Shown here: piece after piece, positions 43,615 through 51,877 of the stretch
How the letters are laid out: every line of letters starts with the position of its first letter
Numbering within the stretch: position 1 is the first letter of the stretch
Assembly: GCF_014205675.1 (NCBI RefSeq)
Contig: NZ_JACIIX010000010.1
Span: 1 to 64,000 of the forward strand
Origin: Novispirillum itersonii
GTDB taxonomy: Bacteria; Pseudomonadota; Alphaproteobacteria; Rhodospirillales; Rhodospirillaceae
Direction: 5' to 3'
DNA length: 64,000 nucleotides
The notes under the pieces: model-generated
Databases searched by the model: none
What the model was told of the DNA's origin: nothing
Seen by the model: the letters and a program-made list of their open reading frames with translations, nothing else
Program-made: the position numbers and the translations under genes

Positions 43615-44043
43615 TCAGGTCAGGATCGGGGGGGCCCGTGGTTGCGGGCGGTGCAGCGCAGGCAGGGCGGGCGCGGACCGGGCCGGAGAAACCGCCTGAC
43701 GGGTAAAGGCGGACACCGCTGGGGACGGTGCCTGCACCGCAGGCAGATCATCCGGCAGAACCGGCACACACAACGCACACAGGCTATCAGCAGAGGCGAG
43801 GGGCACCCCCGGGCTGCCGGTGGCGGTGGGCAGGGTCCGCATCCCGCTGCCGGTACACAGCACCGTATCAGCCGCCGCCAACGGGCGGATCGGCCCGGAC
43901 GGATCAGCCGCCACGATTCCTGCAACGGCGGACAGGATCAGATGCAGCGACAGGGCAAACACCATCCATGCCGCCGCCCCCGGCGCAGGGCCGGAGCGGG
44001 CGGTCCGTCGGACCGGAAAGACGGTGTTGGACTTCAGCATCAT
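43615..44043 (-). CDS. DUF2946 family protein
   Basis: The 142-residue protein has an N-terminal hydrophobic helix (AAWMVFALSLHLILSAVAGIVAA), a small central region ending DSLCALCVPVLPDD, and a proline/alanine-rich tail with histidine in the last third. The CxxC in CALC is typical of DUF2946, which often accompanies copper chaperones and TonB receptors. It lies 90 bases upstream of the PCuAC gene on the same strand. The start (two adjacent ATGs) is not firmly fixed. Confidence 0.7.
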   Translation of the reverse strand: MMLKSNTVFPVRRTARSGPAPGAAAWMVFALSLHLILSAVAGIVAADPSGPIRPLAAADTVLCTGSGMRTLPTATGSPGVPLASADSLCALCVPVLPDDLPAVQAPSPAVSAFTRQAVSPARSAPALPALHRPQPRAPPILT

Positions 44044-44167
44044 GGCGGCATGCTGCCCTCCGGCGGGGGGGGCTGTCAACGGGGGACCCCTTTGCTTTAG
44101 AACGGTACTGATGTACCGCCCGCTTCCGCCTGTCCCGTGGCATGGTGGGCACGGAACCGGAAAGGTA

Positions 44168-44179
44168 TGCGATGTCGCA
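44168..44179 (+). promoter_or_regulatory. Dispersed palindromic motif, copy 2
   Basis: TGCGATGTCGCA is embedded in an extended dyad (GGTATGCGA / TCGCATATCC), in the intergenic region just before the WYL regulator gene. See the parS finding. Confidence 0.5.
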
Positions 44180-44200
44180 TATCCGGAATGGGAGAGGCAT

Positions 44201-44938
44201 ATGGCACGGTCAGCCCGGCTGCTGGCATTGGTGCAGGAACTGCGGGCGCACCGCCATCCGGTGACGGCGGCCCGGCTGGCGGAACGCCTTGAGGTCAGCA
44301 TCCGCACCATTTACCGCGATATCGCCACCTTGCAGGAACAGGGGGCGGTGATTGATGGCGAGGCCGGGCTGGGCTATCAGCTCCGCGATGGCTACCTGCT
44401 GCCACCGCTGATGTTCAGCGATGAGGAACTGGATGCGCTGGTGCTGGGCATGCGCTGGGTGGCGGCCCGCACCGATCCGCATCTGCGCCGGTCGGCGGTG
44501 GCGGCACTGGCGAAGATTGCCGCAGTCCTGCCCCCCGGCTGGGGGGATTTGCGTGAAAACCGGACCCTGTTCGTCGGACCGGGACAGCGGCGGGCTCCGG
44601 GAAGCAATCTCCCCCCTCCCCCGCCGCCTGATCTAATGGCCCTGCTGCGCCGCTGTCTTCGTGAGGAGCGGGTGGTGAGCCTGACCTACTGCGATGGCGA
44701 CGGCACGGAAACGCAACGGCGGATCTGGCCGTTCGTTCTGGGGTATTTCGATACGTCAGAAGTGGTGGGCGGCTGGTGTGAAACCCGGCAGGCTTTCCGG
44801 CATTTCCGCACCGACCGCATTCTGGGGGTGGAGGATACCGGAGAGCGGTATCCCCGGCGGCGGGCGGTGCTGCTGAAGGAATGGAGCGCGGCGGAACAGA
44901 TTTCCCTCGATATGCTCGATCCTGCTGACAGAAACTGA
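44201..44938 (+). CDS. WYL-domain (YafY-type) transcriptional regulator
   Basis: The 245-residue protein has an N-terminal HTH_11 DNA-binding domain (ARSARLLALVQELRAHRHPVTAARLAERLEVSIRTIYRDIATLQEQGA) and a WYL-type sensing region (residues about 140-230: VVSLTYCDGDGTETQRRIWPFVLGYFDTSEVVGGWCETRQAFRHFRTDRI). The WYL pattern is degenerate (PFVLGYF). GGGAGAGG precedes the ATG. The VOC gene 80 bases downstream on the same strand is a common partner and may be its target. Confidence 0.9.
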   Translation: MARSARLLALVQELRAHRHPVTAARLAERLEVSIRTIYRDIATLQEQGAVIDGEAGLGYQLRDGYLLPPLMFSDEELDALVLGMRWVAARTDPHLRRSAVAALAKIAAVLPPGWGDLRENRTLFVGPGQRRAPGSNLPPPPPPDLMALLRRCLREERVVSLTYCDGDGTETQRRIWPFVLGYFDTSEVVGGWCETRQAFRHFRTDRILGVEDTGERYPRRRAVLLKEWSAAEQISLDMLDPADRN

Positions 44939-45018
44939 CACAGGCCGGGGGCAGGATGAGTTTCACAGGGGGCGGGATGGTCCGCCCCGGAGTGAAGATC
45001 TCCAGAGCAAAGGATCGA

Positions 45019-45414
45019 ATGATGCCGTCCCAGACCTACCTGCTGTTCTATGTCGAAAGCCCGGTTGCCAGCGCGGCCTTCTACACTCAGGCGCTGTCGC
45101 GTCAGCCGGTGGAGGTCAGCCCGACCTTCGCCCTGTTTATCCTCGATGACGGCACTAAGGTCGGCCTGTGGTCGCGGCATACGGTTGAACCGGCAGCCCG
45201 CCCGGTGCCGGACCTTCTCAGCGGTGGTTCGGAACTGGCGCTGACCCTGCCGTCCCGCGCGGCGCTGGAAGACTGCCATACCGCATGGCAGGCGGCGGGG
45301 GTGCCGATCGCGCAGGCCCCGGTGGCGCTGGACTTTGGCTATACGTTCGTCGGGCTGGACCCCGATGGTCACCGCCTGCGGATGTTTGTCCCGGAGAGGG
45401 GCGACGGGGCGTAA
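45019..45414 (+). CDS. Glyoxalase/VOC-superfamily protein
   Basis: The 131-residue protein shows the VOC beta-alpha-beta-beta-beta modules (TYLLFYVESPVASAAFYTQAL near the start, YTFVGLDPDGHRLRMFVPE at the end). Homologues are often called phenazine or drug antibiotic-resistance-like proteins, and the metal or ligand residues are not fully conserved. AAGGAT precedes two tandem ATGs. It follows the WYL regulator. Confidence 0.85.
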   Translation: MMPSQTYLLFYVESPVASAAFYTQALSRQPVEVSPTFALFILDDGTKVGLWSRHTVEPAARPVPDLLSGGSELALTLPSRAALEDCHTAWQAAGVPIAQAPVALDFGYTFVGLDPDGHRLRMFVPERGDGA

Positions 45415-45470
45415 GCGTTCCCCTCCCCTGTGGTCCCGGTTGCGGCGTGTCTGCCGGAGCCCCTGATGCA

Positions 45471-45513
45471 ACAGCCCCGGAGTTTGCGATGTCGCAGACT
45501 CCGGGGCTGTTTT
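45471..45513 (+). terminator. Terminator whose loop contains dispersed motif copy 3
   Basis: Perfect 13-bp arms (ACAGCCCCGGAGT / ACTCCGGGGCTGT) enclose TTGCGATGTCGCAG and are followed by TTTT. The motif TTTGCGATGTCGCA spans 45483-45496. It lies between the VOC gene and the convergent parB. Confidence 0.82.
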
Positions 45514-45541
45514 GTGGTCTGGACCGGTGTTCCCGGGAAAA

Positions 45542-46489
45542 TCAGGTTTCCTCGTCGATCAGCACACCCAAGGCCTGCCGCAGAATGCGGATCTGCTGCT
45601 TCTGCTGGCTGTTCAGGGGGCCAAGGCGGCCCATGCGCATGATCTGCTTGGAAATGGTGCGGATGCTGGTCTGGACCACCTGATCAACCGGGGTTTTGCG
45701 GCGGGGGGCCGGTCCGGTGTCAGCCTCTGCCGCAGTGGCGGAAAGACCGGTCTCCGCTTCCGGATCTGCTCCGGTGCCGTCTGCGGGCTCTTCGCTGTGG
45801 GCAGGCTGCTGGCGCAGGGCCCGCAGTTCGGCGATGGAAGCCCCGTCCCGGGCCCGCAGCCACAGCATCTGCTGGCGTTCCGGGTCCTTGCACATCGTCA
45901 CTTCATACAGCGCGTTCAGGCTGAGATCGCCGGGGTCGGCAAAGTAATCGGCGCGGAGGCTGTCGGGCAGGTCACGCAGTTTCAGCAGGCGGCTGACCTG
46001 TTCCTCGCGGTAGCCCAGCAGGGTGGCGGCCTCGCGGTTGGTCATCCGGCTGTGGCCCATCAGGGCGGCGAGGGAATCCGCCAGTTCCAGCGGCAGCAGG
46101 TTGGTGCGCTGGCAGTTTTCCAGCAGGGCATCCAGCGCGGTGTCATTGCTGGATGACCAGACGGCACGGATCGTCGGCAGGCCGAGGGACTGGGTGGCGC
46201 GGAACCGCCGCTCCCCGGCGACAATCATGAAGTGGGTGCCATCGGGCAACGGCTTGACGACGATCGGCTGTAACAGCCCGCGTTCGCGGATCGAATTGGC
46301 GAGGGAGGCGATTTCGGCGTCGTCAAAGACCTGACGCGGCTGGTCCGGGTTGGGCACCAGCTGGGTCAGGGCGATGTCGTGGATGCGCATCTCCGGGCGG
46401 GCGGAGGGCAGCAGGCTGGCGCCCTGCTCCCGTTCGCCGCGCACCACCGAGCTGGCACCGCCCGCGCCTTTCCACCCTTTCAAAGCCAT
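45542..46489 (-). CDS. parB: ParB-family partition protein
   Basis: The 315-residue protein has the ParB N-terminal CTP-binding domain with LVPNPDQPRQVFDD, IVVKPLP and GERRFRA near residue 93, then a helix-turn-helix region (MTNREAATLLGYREEQVSRLLKLRDLP) and a divergent C-terminus with an acidic linker. ParB binds parS, loads as a clamp and stimulates ParA. It lies 49 bases after parA. No gidAB neighbours are present, so this is not the usual chromosomal par context and might serve a second replicon or an additional locus. Confidence 0.92.
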   Translation of the reverse strand: MALKGWKGAGGASSVVRGEREQGASLLPSARPEMRIHDIALTQLVPNPDQPRQVFDDAEIASLANSIRERGLLQPIVVKPLPDGTHFMIVAGERRFRATQSLGLPTIRAVWSSSNDTALDALLENCQRTNLLPLELADSLAALMGHSRMTNREAATLLGYREEQVSRLLKLRDLPDSLRADYFADPGDLSLNALYEVTMCKDPERQQMLWLRARDGASIAELRALRQQPAHSEEPADGTGADPEAETGLSATAAEADTGPAPRRKTPVDQVVQTSIRTISKQIMRMGRLGPLNSQQKQQIRILRQALGVLIDEET

Positions 46490-46538
46490 GATCCGTTGTT
46501 CTCCATTGTCTGCACAGGGTCTTGATGGGGGGGCAGGG

Positions 46539-47348
46539 TCAGGCCGTGACCGGTGCGGTCAGGCTGTCGGCAATGGCGTTGATCACCGACATGCCGGGAG
46601 CCTTGGGGTCCAGCACGATCAGCGGGCGGCGGGCATAGGCCGCCTGCGTGAACACCGTGGCCTTGGCGATCGGTTCAAAGATCCGGGTGTGGTCGCCGTA
46701 CAGGTCGTAGATGTCCTGAAGGCTCTGGCGGTCCTGACTGTGCTGGGCGTTGTATTTGGTCGGCACGATGCCATGGATCGACAGGCGGGCGTTGATCTCC
46801 TCCTGAAATCCGGCGATGCGGCGGAACAGCAGGTTGATGCCGTAGACCGCATAGGGTTCGGCTTCGGTCGGGATCAGCACGGTGTCGGCGGCGGTCAGGG
46901 CGTTGGCGGTCATCACCCCCAGATTGGGCGGACAGTCGATGACGATATGGTCGTAGGCGTGGGCAACCTTGCGCAGGTGGCGTTCCAGCAGGCGGCTCCA
47001 GTCCGGGCGGACCACCAGTGTCAGCGACAGGTCCTCGATATCCAGCGAGGAGGCCAGCAGGTCGAGCGGAATGTCCAGATCCGGCATCGGCGGCAGGATG
47101 GCATCCTCCACCGCCGTTGCTCCGGTCAGCACGTGATAGAGGGTCTGGCCGCGCCCGGCCAGATCCTGCGGCCGCTGGTCAACGGTCATGGTGGCGTTGG
47201 ACTGGGCGTCGGTGTCCACCAGCAGGGTCCGCCGTCCCATGGCGGCCAGCCGGGCGGCCAGATTGACGGCGACCGTGGTTTTGGCGACCCCGCCCTTCTG
47301 GTTGGCAATGGCGATGATCTTCGGCGGAACGGTCTGCGGGAATGCCAT
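46539..47348 (-). CDS. parA: ParA-family partition ATPase
   Basis: The 269-residue protein has the deviant Walker A motif NQKGGVAKTTVAVN near residue 16, Walker A-prime VDTDAQSN and Walker B HIVIDCPPNLG. It has no N-terminal HTH extension, so it is a type Ib or chromosomal-style ParA. It should bind DNA non-specifically with ATP and move ParB-bound parS. The start at 47348 has AAGGAT upstream. Two 19-bp direct repeats lie immediately before the start. Confidence 0.94.
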   Translation of the reverse strand: MAFPQTVPPKIIAIANQKGGVAKTTVAVNLAARLAAMGRRTLLVDTDAQSNATMTVDQRPQDLAGRGQTLYHVLTGATAVEDAILPPMPDLDIPLDLLASSLDIEDLSLTLVVRPDWSRLLERHLRKVAHAYDHIVIDCPPNLGVMTANALTAADTVLIPTEAEPYAVYGINLLFRRIAGFQEEINARLSIHGIVPTKYNAQHSQDRQSLQDIYDLYGDHTRIFEPIAKATVFTQAAYARRPLIVLDPKAPGMSVINAIADSLTAPVTA

Positions 47349-47360
47349 CGGGCGATCCTT

Positions 47361-47398
47361 ACCTAAAACGCGAAAAGGGACCTAAAACGCACAAAGGG
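47361..47398. repeat. Two 19-bp direct repeats before parA
   Basis: ACCTAAAACGCGAAAAGGG (47361-47379) and ACCTAAAACGCACAAAGGG (47380-47398) are adjacent and agree at 17 of 19 positions. They start 13 bases upstream of the parA ATG, a position suited to autoregulation of the par operon. The rest of the gap to 47668 is GC-rich and encodes nothing convincing apart from motif copy 4. Confidence 0.8.
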
Positions 47399-47594
47399 CC
47401 TGTCCGCCAAAGGACCCGGAGCCACAGGGCGCACCCCTGCGGGGCAGGGTGCGGCAACCGGCGGCGCGGTGACAGAGGCGGACGGATCCGGGGCGGACTG
47501 GAACCGGGGCGGGCGGAGGATCCTGCCGGTCCGGTGGCGCCACTGTATCAACTCCGCAGCGGGGCGACAACTGCGGTGCAAACATGGAAAGCGG

Positions 47595-47608
47595 TTTGCG
47601 ATGTCGCA
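47595..47608 (+). promoter_or_regulatory. Dispersed palindromic motif, copy 4
   Basis: TTTGCGATGTCGCA occurs in the intergenic space 247 bases upstream of the parA start. It is identical to copies 1 and 3 over 14 bases. Confidence 0.55.
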
Positions 47609-47668
47609 AGGTGCGCCCGGGCCGTCCGGTGTGACCCGATCCGGCAGGGACGGCCCGGCGTCGGCGGG

Positions 47669-48403
47669 TTACAGGGCCCGCAGATCCGGGGTGGCCTCGG
47701 TGCCGAAGCGGTCGCTGAGCAGGTAGTCCACCAGCCGGGCGGCACTGTCTTCCGGGCTGCTGAGGGAGCCGCTGTCTTTCAGCGCGGTGAAGCGGTCGAG
47801 CAGCGGGAACAGGCTGCGGTCGGTGTCGCGGATGGTGGCCTGCATGGCGGTGTCGATCACCCCGGGGGCCAGACTGGCAATCCGCAGTCCGTCGCAGGCG
47901 TCGGCCTGTACGGCGCGGGCGTGGTGGTCCAGCGCCGCTTTGGTGGCACAGTAGACCGCCCATCCGGCATAGGCATTGCGGGCCGCCCCGCTGGAAATAT
48001 GCAGGATCCGCGCCGGGCTGCCGGAGGGCCGGGCCGCCACCAACGCGTTGGACAGCAGCAGCGGCGCGGTGACGTTCAGGGTCACCGCCTGCACCACCTG
48101 CAACGGGTCCTGTGTGCCCAGCGGGCCGATCGGGGCGACGGTCCCGGCATTGTTGATCAGCAGCGGCACGGTATCGCCGATGAAGGCGGCCAGATCCGGG
48201 GTTTCCAGCCAGTGGCCGACGGCGACGGCATCGCCCAGATCCAGCGCCACTTCGGTCAGCAGCGGATGATTGGTCAGGGCCGGATTGCCCGACCGCGACA
48301 GGGCCAGCACCGGAATCCCCCGCTCCAGCAGGGCGGCGGTGATGGCGGCCCCCAGCCCACGGGAATGGCCGGTGACAATGGCGGTGCAGGGAAACGTCGG
48401 CAT
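47669..48403 (-). CDS. SDR-family oxidoreductase (sepiapterin/benzil reductase-like)
   Basis: The 244-residue Rossmann protein has the cofactor loop TGHSRGLGAAI, NNAG at residue about 85, catalytic Ser in HISSGAARN and the YCATK pair (Tyr-x-x-x-Lys). The compact form and TGHSRGLG start resemble bacterial benzil or sepiapterin reductases, which reduce diketones or pterins with NADPH. It is monocistronic, opposite to tcuAB. The substrate is unknown. Confidence 0.88.
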   Translation of the reverse strand: MPTFPCTAIVTGHSRGLGAAITAALLERGIPVLALSRSGNPALTNHPLLTEVALDLGDAVAVGHWLETPDLAAFIGDTVPLLINNAGTVAPIGPLGTQDPLQVVQAVTLNVTAPLLLSNALVAARPSGSPARILHISSGAARNAYAGWAVYCATKAALDHHARAVQADACDGLRIASLAPGVIDTAMQATIRDTDRSLFPLLDRFTALKDSGSLSSPEDSAARLVDYLLSDRFGTEATPDLRAL

Positions 48404-48558
48404 GGGGGGAAGCCTCCGGGGGGATAAAAAGGAAGTCCTGACAACAGTCTATGTGTCCCAGTCTACGACCGGTCCACCAGAAAGGAAAGTGACGGCGGCT
48501 TGATCTTGGCCGGGTTCCGGCTTATCCCGGAACAGGTCCTTGCTGCCGGAGCCACCGC

Positions 48559-49899
48559 GTGTCCGCTGTTCCCCCCTCTTCGCCGCTGTCTCCGTCTGTC
48601 CGCTTGCCGGACCGGGCCGATGTGGTGGTGGTCGGCGGCGGTCTGGCGGCGCTGTGTGCGGCGCTGGCGGCGCGGCAGGCCGGGGCCGGGGTGCTGCTGC
48701 TGGAACAGGCCGGCCCGGCCCTGCGCGGCGGCAACACCCGGCATTCCCGCAATCTGCGGCTGACCCATGATGCGCCGGGGCCGTTGATGCCCGGCAGCTA
48801 CCGGGCCGAAGAGTTCATCGCCGATCTGCGCCGTGCCAGCAAAGGCGACGGCGACCCGGCCCTGCATGCCCTGCTGGCCACCGAATCGGTGCGGCTGGCC
48901 GACTGGCTGGCCCGCTGCGGGGTGCACTTCCAGACCGAGCATCTGCCCTATTCCCGCAAAACGGCGTTTTTTCTCGGCGGCGGCAAGGCGGCGGTCAACA
49001 GCCTGTATGCAACGGCGGCGCGCAGCGGCATTGATGTGCGCCTGCATGCCGGGGTGGCGGCGGTGGATCCCCTCTCCTCTTCCTATGGTTCTTCCTCCGG
49101 CCTCTCCTCCGGGCCGCTGCGGGTGGTGCTGGACAGCGGCGCTGCCGTGCAGGCCGGGGCGGTGGTGGTGGCCTGTGGCGGCTATCAGGCCAATCCCGAC
49201 TGGCTGGCGGCGGAATGGGGGCCGCTGGCGGCGACCCTGCACAACCGGGGCACCCCGCATGCCGACGGACAGGTGCTGCGCCACCTGCTTCAGGCCGGGG
49301 CCCAGCCCTCCGGCGCGCCGGGGCGGGGGCATCTGGTGGCGGTGGACGGGCGGTCGCCGCGCCATGACGGCGGCATTGTCACCCGGGTGGATGGTTTTGG
49401 GTGTGGACGGGTGATTGACGCGGCGGGAACCCTGCTGACCCCGCCGGGAGAAACCGGGCCGCCGCGCTATTCGGCGTGGGGGCGGCGGGTGGCCGCCGGG
49501 GCTGGGGGCCGGGCGGTGCTGGTGGTGGAAGCCCGCCGGGCGGCGGAGCTGCCGATGCGGGTCTACCCGCCCCTGCCCTGTGCCACGGCGGCGGAGGCGG
49601 CGGCGCTGGCGGCAATCCCGCCGCAGGCGATGGAAGCGGCCCTGAGCGGGCTGGAGCCGCCGTTTCTGCTGGTGCCGGTCCACCCCGGCCTGACCTTTAC
49701 CGGACTGGGCCTGACGGTCGATCCCGCCCTGCGGGTGCAGCGGGCCGATGGCGGCCACTGGCCCGGCCTGTATGCCGCCGGGATGATCATCGCCCCGCAG
49801 ATTCTGGGCAGCGGCTATATTGCCGGGGCAGCGCTGACGGTTTCCGCCGTCACCGGACGGCGGGCGGGAGAGGAGGCGGCGCGCTATGTCCGGAGCTGA
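48559..49899 (+). CDS. tcuA: FAD-dependent tricarballylate dehydrogenase-like (TcuA)
   Basis: The 446-residue flavoprotein starts at GTG and has the FAD loop VVVVGGGLAALCAALAARQAG near residue 23, the GGNTRHSRNLR segment typical of TcuA (residues about 58-68) and a C-terminal GLYAAGMIIAPQILGSGYIAGAALT. It belongs to the fumarate reductase/succinate dehydrogenase flavoprotein family. TcuA oxidises tricarballylate to cis-aconitate. A serine/glycine-rich insertion near residues 175-190 is unusual. It overlaps tcuB by 14 bases. No TcuC transporter or TcuR regulator is adjacent, so the substrate assignment rests on homology to the pair. Confidence 0.85.
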   Translation: MSAVPPSSPLSPSVRLPDRADVVVVGGGLAALCAALAARQAGAGVLLLEQAGPALRGGNTRHSRNLRLTHDAPGPLMPGSYRAEEFIADLRRASKGDGDPALHALLATESVRLADWLARCGVHFQTEHLPYSRKTAFFLGGGKAAVNSLYATAARSGIDVRLHAGVAAVDPLSSSYGSSSGLSSGPLRVVLDSGAAVQAGAVVVACGGYQANPDWLAAEWGPLAATLHNRGTPHADGQVLRHLLQAGAQPSGAPGRGHLVAVDGRSPRHDGGIVTRVDGFGCGRVIDAAGTLLTPPGETGPPRYSAWGRRVAAGAGGRAVLVVEARRAAELPMRVYPPLPCATAAEAAALAAIPPQAMEAALSGLEPPFLLVPVHPGLTFTGLGLTVDPALRVQRADGGHWPGLYAAGMIIAPQILGSGYIAGAALTVSAVTGRRAGEEAARYVRS

Positions 49900-51049
49900 T
49901 CCCTTCCCCCCTTCCCCTCTGCTGCCGGAAGAGGATGCCGCGCTTTATGCGGTGGCACGGCAGACCCTGACCCTGTGCGCGGTGTGTAAATACTGTGACG
50001 GCTTCTGTCCGGTGTTCCGGCAGCGCGATGCGGTTGGCGGGGCGTTGCCCGGGGCGGGGCAGGCCCCGGCCTTCACCAATGCCGATGTGGATTGGCTGGC
50101 CAGCCTGTGCCATGGCTGCCGCGCCTGCTGGGATGCCTGCCAGTATGCGCCGCCGCATGCCTATGCGATTGCCGTGCCGCAGACTCTGGCGGCGGTGCGG
50201 CGGCGGCAGCAGACCCCCCTGCCCGGCCTGCGCCGTCGCCTTCTTGCGGTGATGCTGGCGGCCAGTGGCCTGCTGCCGCTGCTGATGCTGGGGCTGATCC
50301 CGCCGGAGGTGCTGTTTGCCGTCCATACCGGTCCGGGGGCCTTTTATGCGGTGCTGCCGTGGGGCTGGCTGAGCGGTCTGGCCGGGGGGGCGCTGCTGCT
50401 GGCGGTGGCGCTGAGTCTGGGGCGGATGGTCTGGTTCTGGCGGCATATCGATGTCTCCGGCAGAGGCTCCGGGGGCGGGCCGGACCGGCTGACATGGGCC
50501 GACTGGCGGACCGGGCTGCGGCAGGCCCTGACTTTGCGGCATCTGGATCATCCCCGCCGCCGCCGCGCCCACCATGCCCTGACCGGCGGTTTTGCCCTGT
50601 GTTTTGCCGCCACGGCGGTGGCCACCCTGTGGCATCACGGGTTTGGCTGGATCGCTCCCTATCCGCTGCTCAGCCTGCCGGTCGGGCTGGGCACGGTCGG
50701 AGGGCTGCTGATGCTGGCGGGCTGTGGCGGGCTGTGGCGGGAAAACCGCCGCAGTGCGGCAGCGGTGCGGACGCCGCCGGGGCAGCAGGGGCTGCTGATC
50801 CTGCTGGCGCTGGTGGCGGCGACCGGTCTGGCCCTGCTGGCCCTGCGCGGCACGGCGGCCATGGGGCTGGTGCTGGGGTGGCATCTGGGGCTGGTGCTGG
50901 TGCTGTTTCTGGCCCTGCCGCTGGGTGGGCTGGCCCACGCGCCGCAGCGGATCGCCGCCGTGCTGAAGGCGGCCCGGCTGGACCGGCGGCGTCAGGCGGC
51001 GGCGGGGTCTGAAAAAAGCGGGCCTGAAAAAGCGGCGGAAGACGGGTGA
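49886..51049 (+). CDS. tcuB: Tricarballylate utilisation protein TcuB-like, Fe-S membrane electron carrier
   Basis: The 387-residue protein has two N-terminal cysteine clusters (CAVCKYCDGFCPVF near residue 31 and CHGCRACWDACQYAPPH near 75) for 4Fe-4S centres, followed by about six membrane helices. TcuB passes electrons from FADH2 of TcuA to the quinone pool. It is translated in overlap with tcuA. The basic C-terminal tail is likely cytoplasmic. Confidence 0.88.
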   Translation: MSGADPFPPSPLLPEEDAALYAVARQTLTLCAVCKYCDGFCPVFRQRDAVGGALPGAGQAPAFTNADVDWLASLCHGCRACWDACQYAPPHAYAIAVPQTLAAVRRRQQTPLPGLRRRLLAVMLAASGLLPLLMLGLIPPEVLFAVHTGPGAFYAVLPWGWLSGLAGGALLLAVALSLGRMVWFWRHIDVSGRGSGGGPDRLTWADWRTGLRQALTLRHLDHPRRRRAHHALTGGFALCFAATAVATLWHHGFGWIAPYPLLSLPVGLGTVGGLLMLAGCGGLWRENRRSAAAVRTPPGQQGLLILLALVAATGLALLALRGTAAMGLVLGWHLGLVLVLFLALPLGGLAHAPQRIAAVLKAARLDRRRQAAAGSEKSGPEKAAEDG

Positions 51050-51076
51050 TCCAGTCCGGCGGCGGCAGCGTAGAAG
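51047..51076 (+). promoter_or_regulatory. RpoE-type promoter upstream of rpoE
   Basis: TGATCC, an 18-bp spacer and TAGAAG match the TGATCC-N18-TA form known for ChrR-controlled RpoE. The site starts within the last codons of tcuB and lies about 220 bp before the rpoE ATG, suggesting autoregulation. The gap 51050-51295 shows nothing else. Confidence 0.65.
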
Positions 51077-51295
51077 GATTACAGATCGCAGTCAGCGGCC
51101 TGTGCCCGGATCCGTTCCGCGCCCCGCCCCTTCCACAGGATCACACCGGACATGCTGGATTTTTCCCCGGTATCCCTCCATGATCCCGACAGAATTCCGC
51201 CGTCCGGCCCGCCCGGACAGGTGCGCTACCGGCTCGCTGCCGGTTTCGGCACCACAACGGCGGGACGGGGCAGAAAACAGCGGACAGGACACGGC

Positions 51296-51877
51296 ATGAC
51301 GGCGGATCCGGTGGCGGCAGAGATGACCCGCCGCCTTGCGGCGCTGGCGCAGACGCACGATCAGGCGGATTTCATCTGTCTGTTCCAGTATTACGCGCCC
51401 CGTATCAAGACCTATCTCCGCCGTCTGGGAGCCGAGGATGCGGTGGCGGAGGAACTGGCGCAGGAAGCCCTGCTGACGGTGTGGCGCAAGGCCGGATACT
51501 TTGATCCGGCCAAGGCCAGCGCCGGGACCTGGATCTTCGCCATCGCCCGCAACCTGCGGATTGACCGCCTGCGGCGGGACCGCCGCCCGGAACTGGATCC
51601 CGAGGATCCGGCGCTGGTCCCTGACCCCGAAACCCCGCCCGATGACGTGCTGGCGACCCAGCAGCGCGACCGCACCCTGCGCGCTGCCGTTGCCACCCTG
51701 CCCCCGGAACAGGCCGAAGTGATTGCCCTATCCTTTTACGAAGACGCCCCACACTCAGAAATTTCGTCCCGGCTGGGCATTCCGCTCGGGACCGTCAAAT
51801 CGCGGCTGCGGCTGGCGATGAGCCGGATCCGGGCTGCCCTTGGCGATGCCGCCGGACCGGTGGAGGACCTGCGATGA
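51296..51877 (+). CDS. rpoE: ECF sigma factor RpoE (ECF11, ChrR-controlled)
   Basis: The 193-residue ECF sigma factor has region 2 (residues about 22-95: DFICLFQYYAPRIKTYLRRLGAEDAVAEELAQEALLTVWRKAGYFDPAKASAGTWIFAIARNLRIDRLRRDRR) and region 4 (LPPEQAEVIALSFYEDAPHSEISSRLGIPLGTVKSRLRLAMSRIR). AGGA lies before the ATG. The following chrR gene overlaps its end (ATGA), as in photosynthetic and other alphaproteobacteria, where this pair responds to singlet oxygen. Three matching promoters are found in the vicinity. Confidence 0.93.
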   Translation: MTADPVAAEMTRRLAALAQTHDQADFICLFQYYAPRIKTYLRRLGAEDAVAEELAQEALLTVWRKAGYFDPAKASAGTWIFAIARNLRIDRLRRDRRPELDPEDPALVPDPETPPDDVLATQQRDRTLRAAVATLPPEQAEVIALSFYEDAPHSEISSRLGIPLGTVKSRLRLAMSRIRAALGDAAGPVEDLR

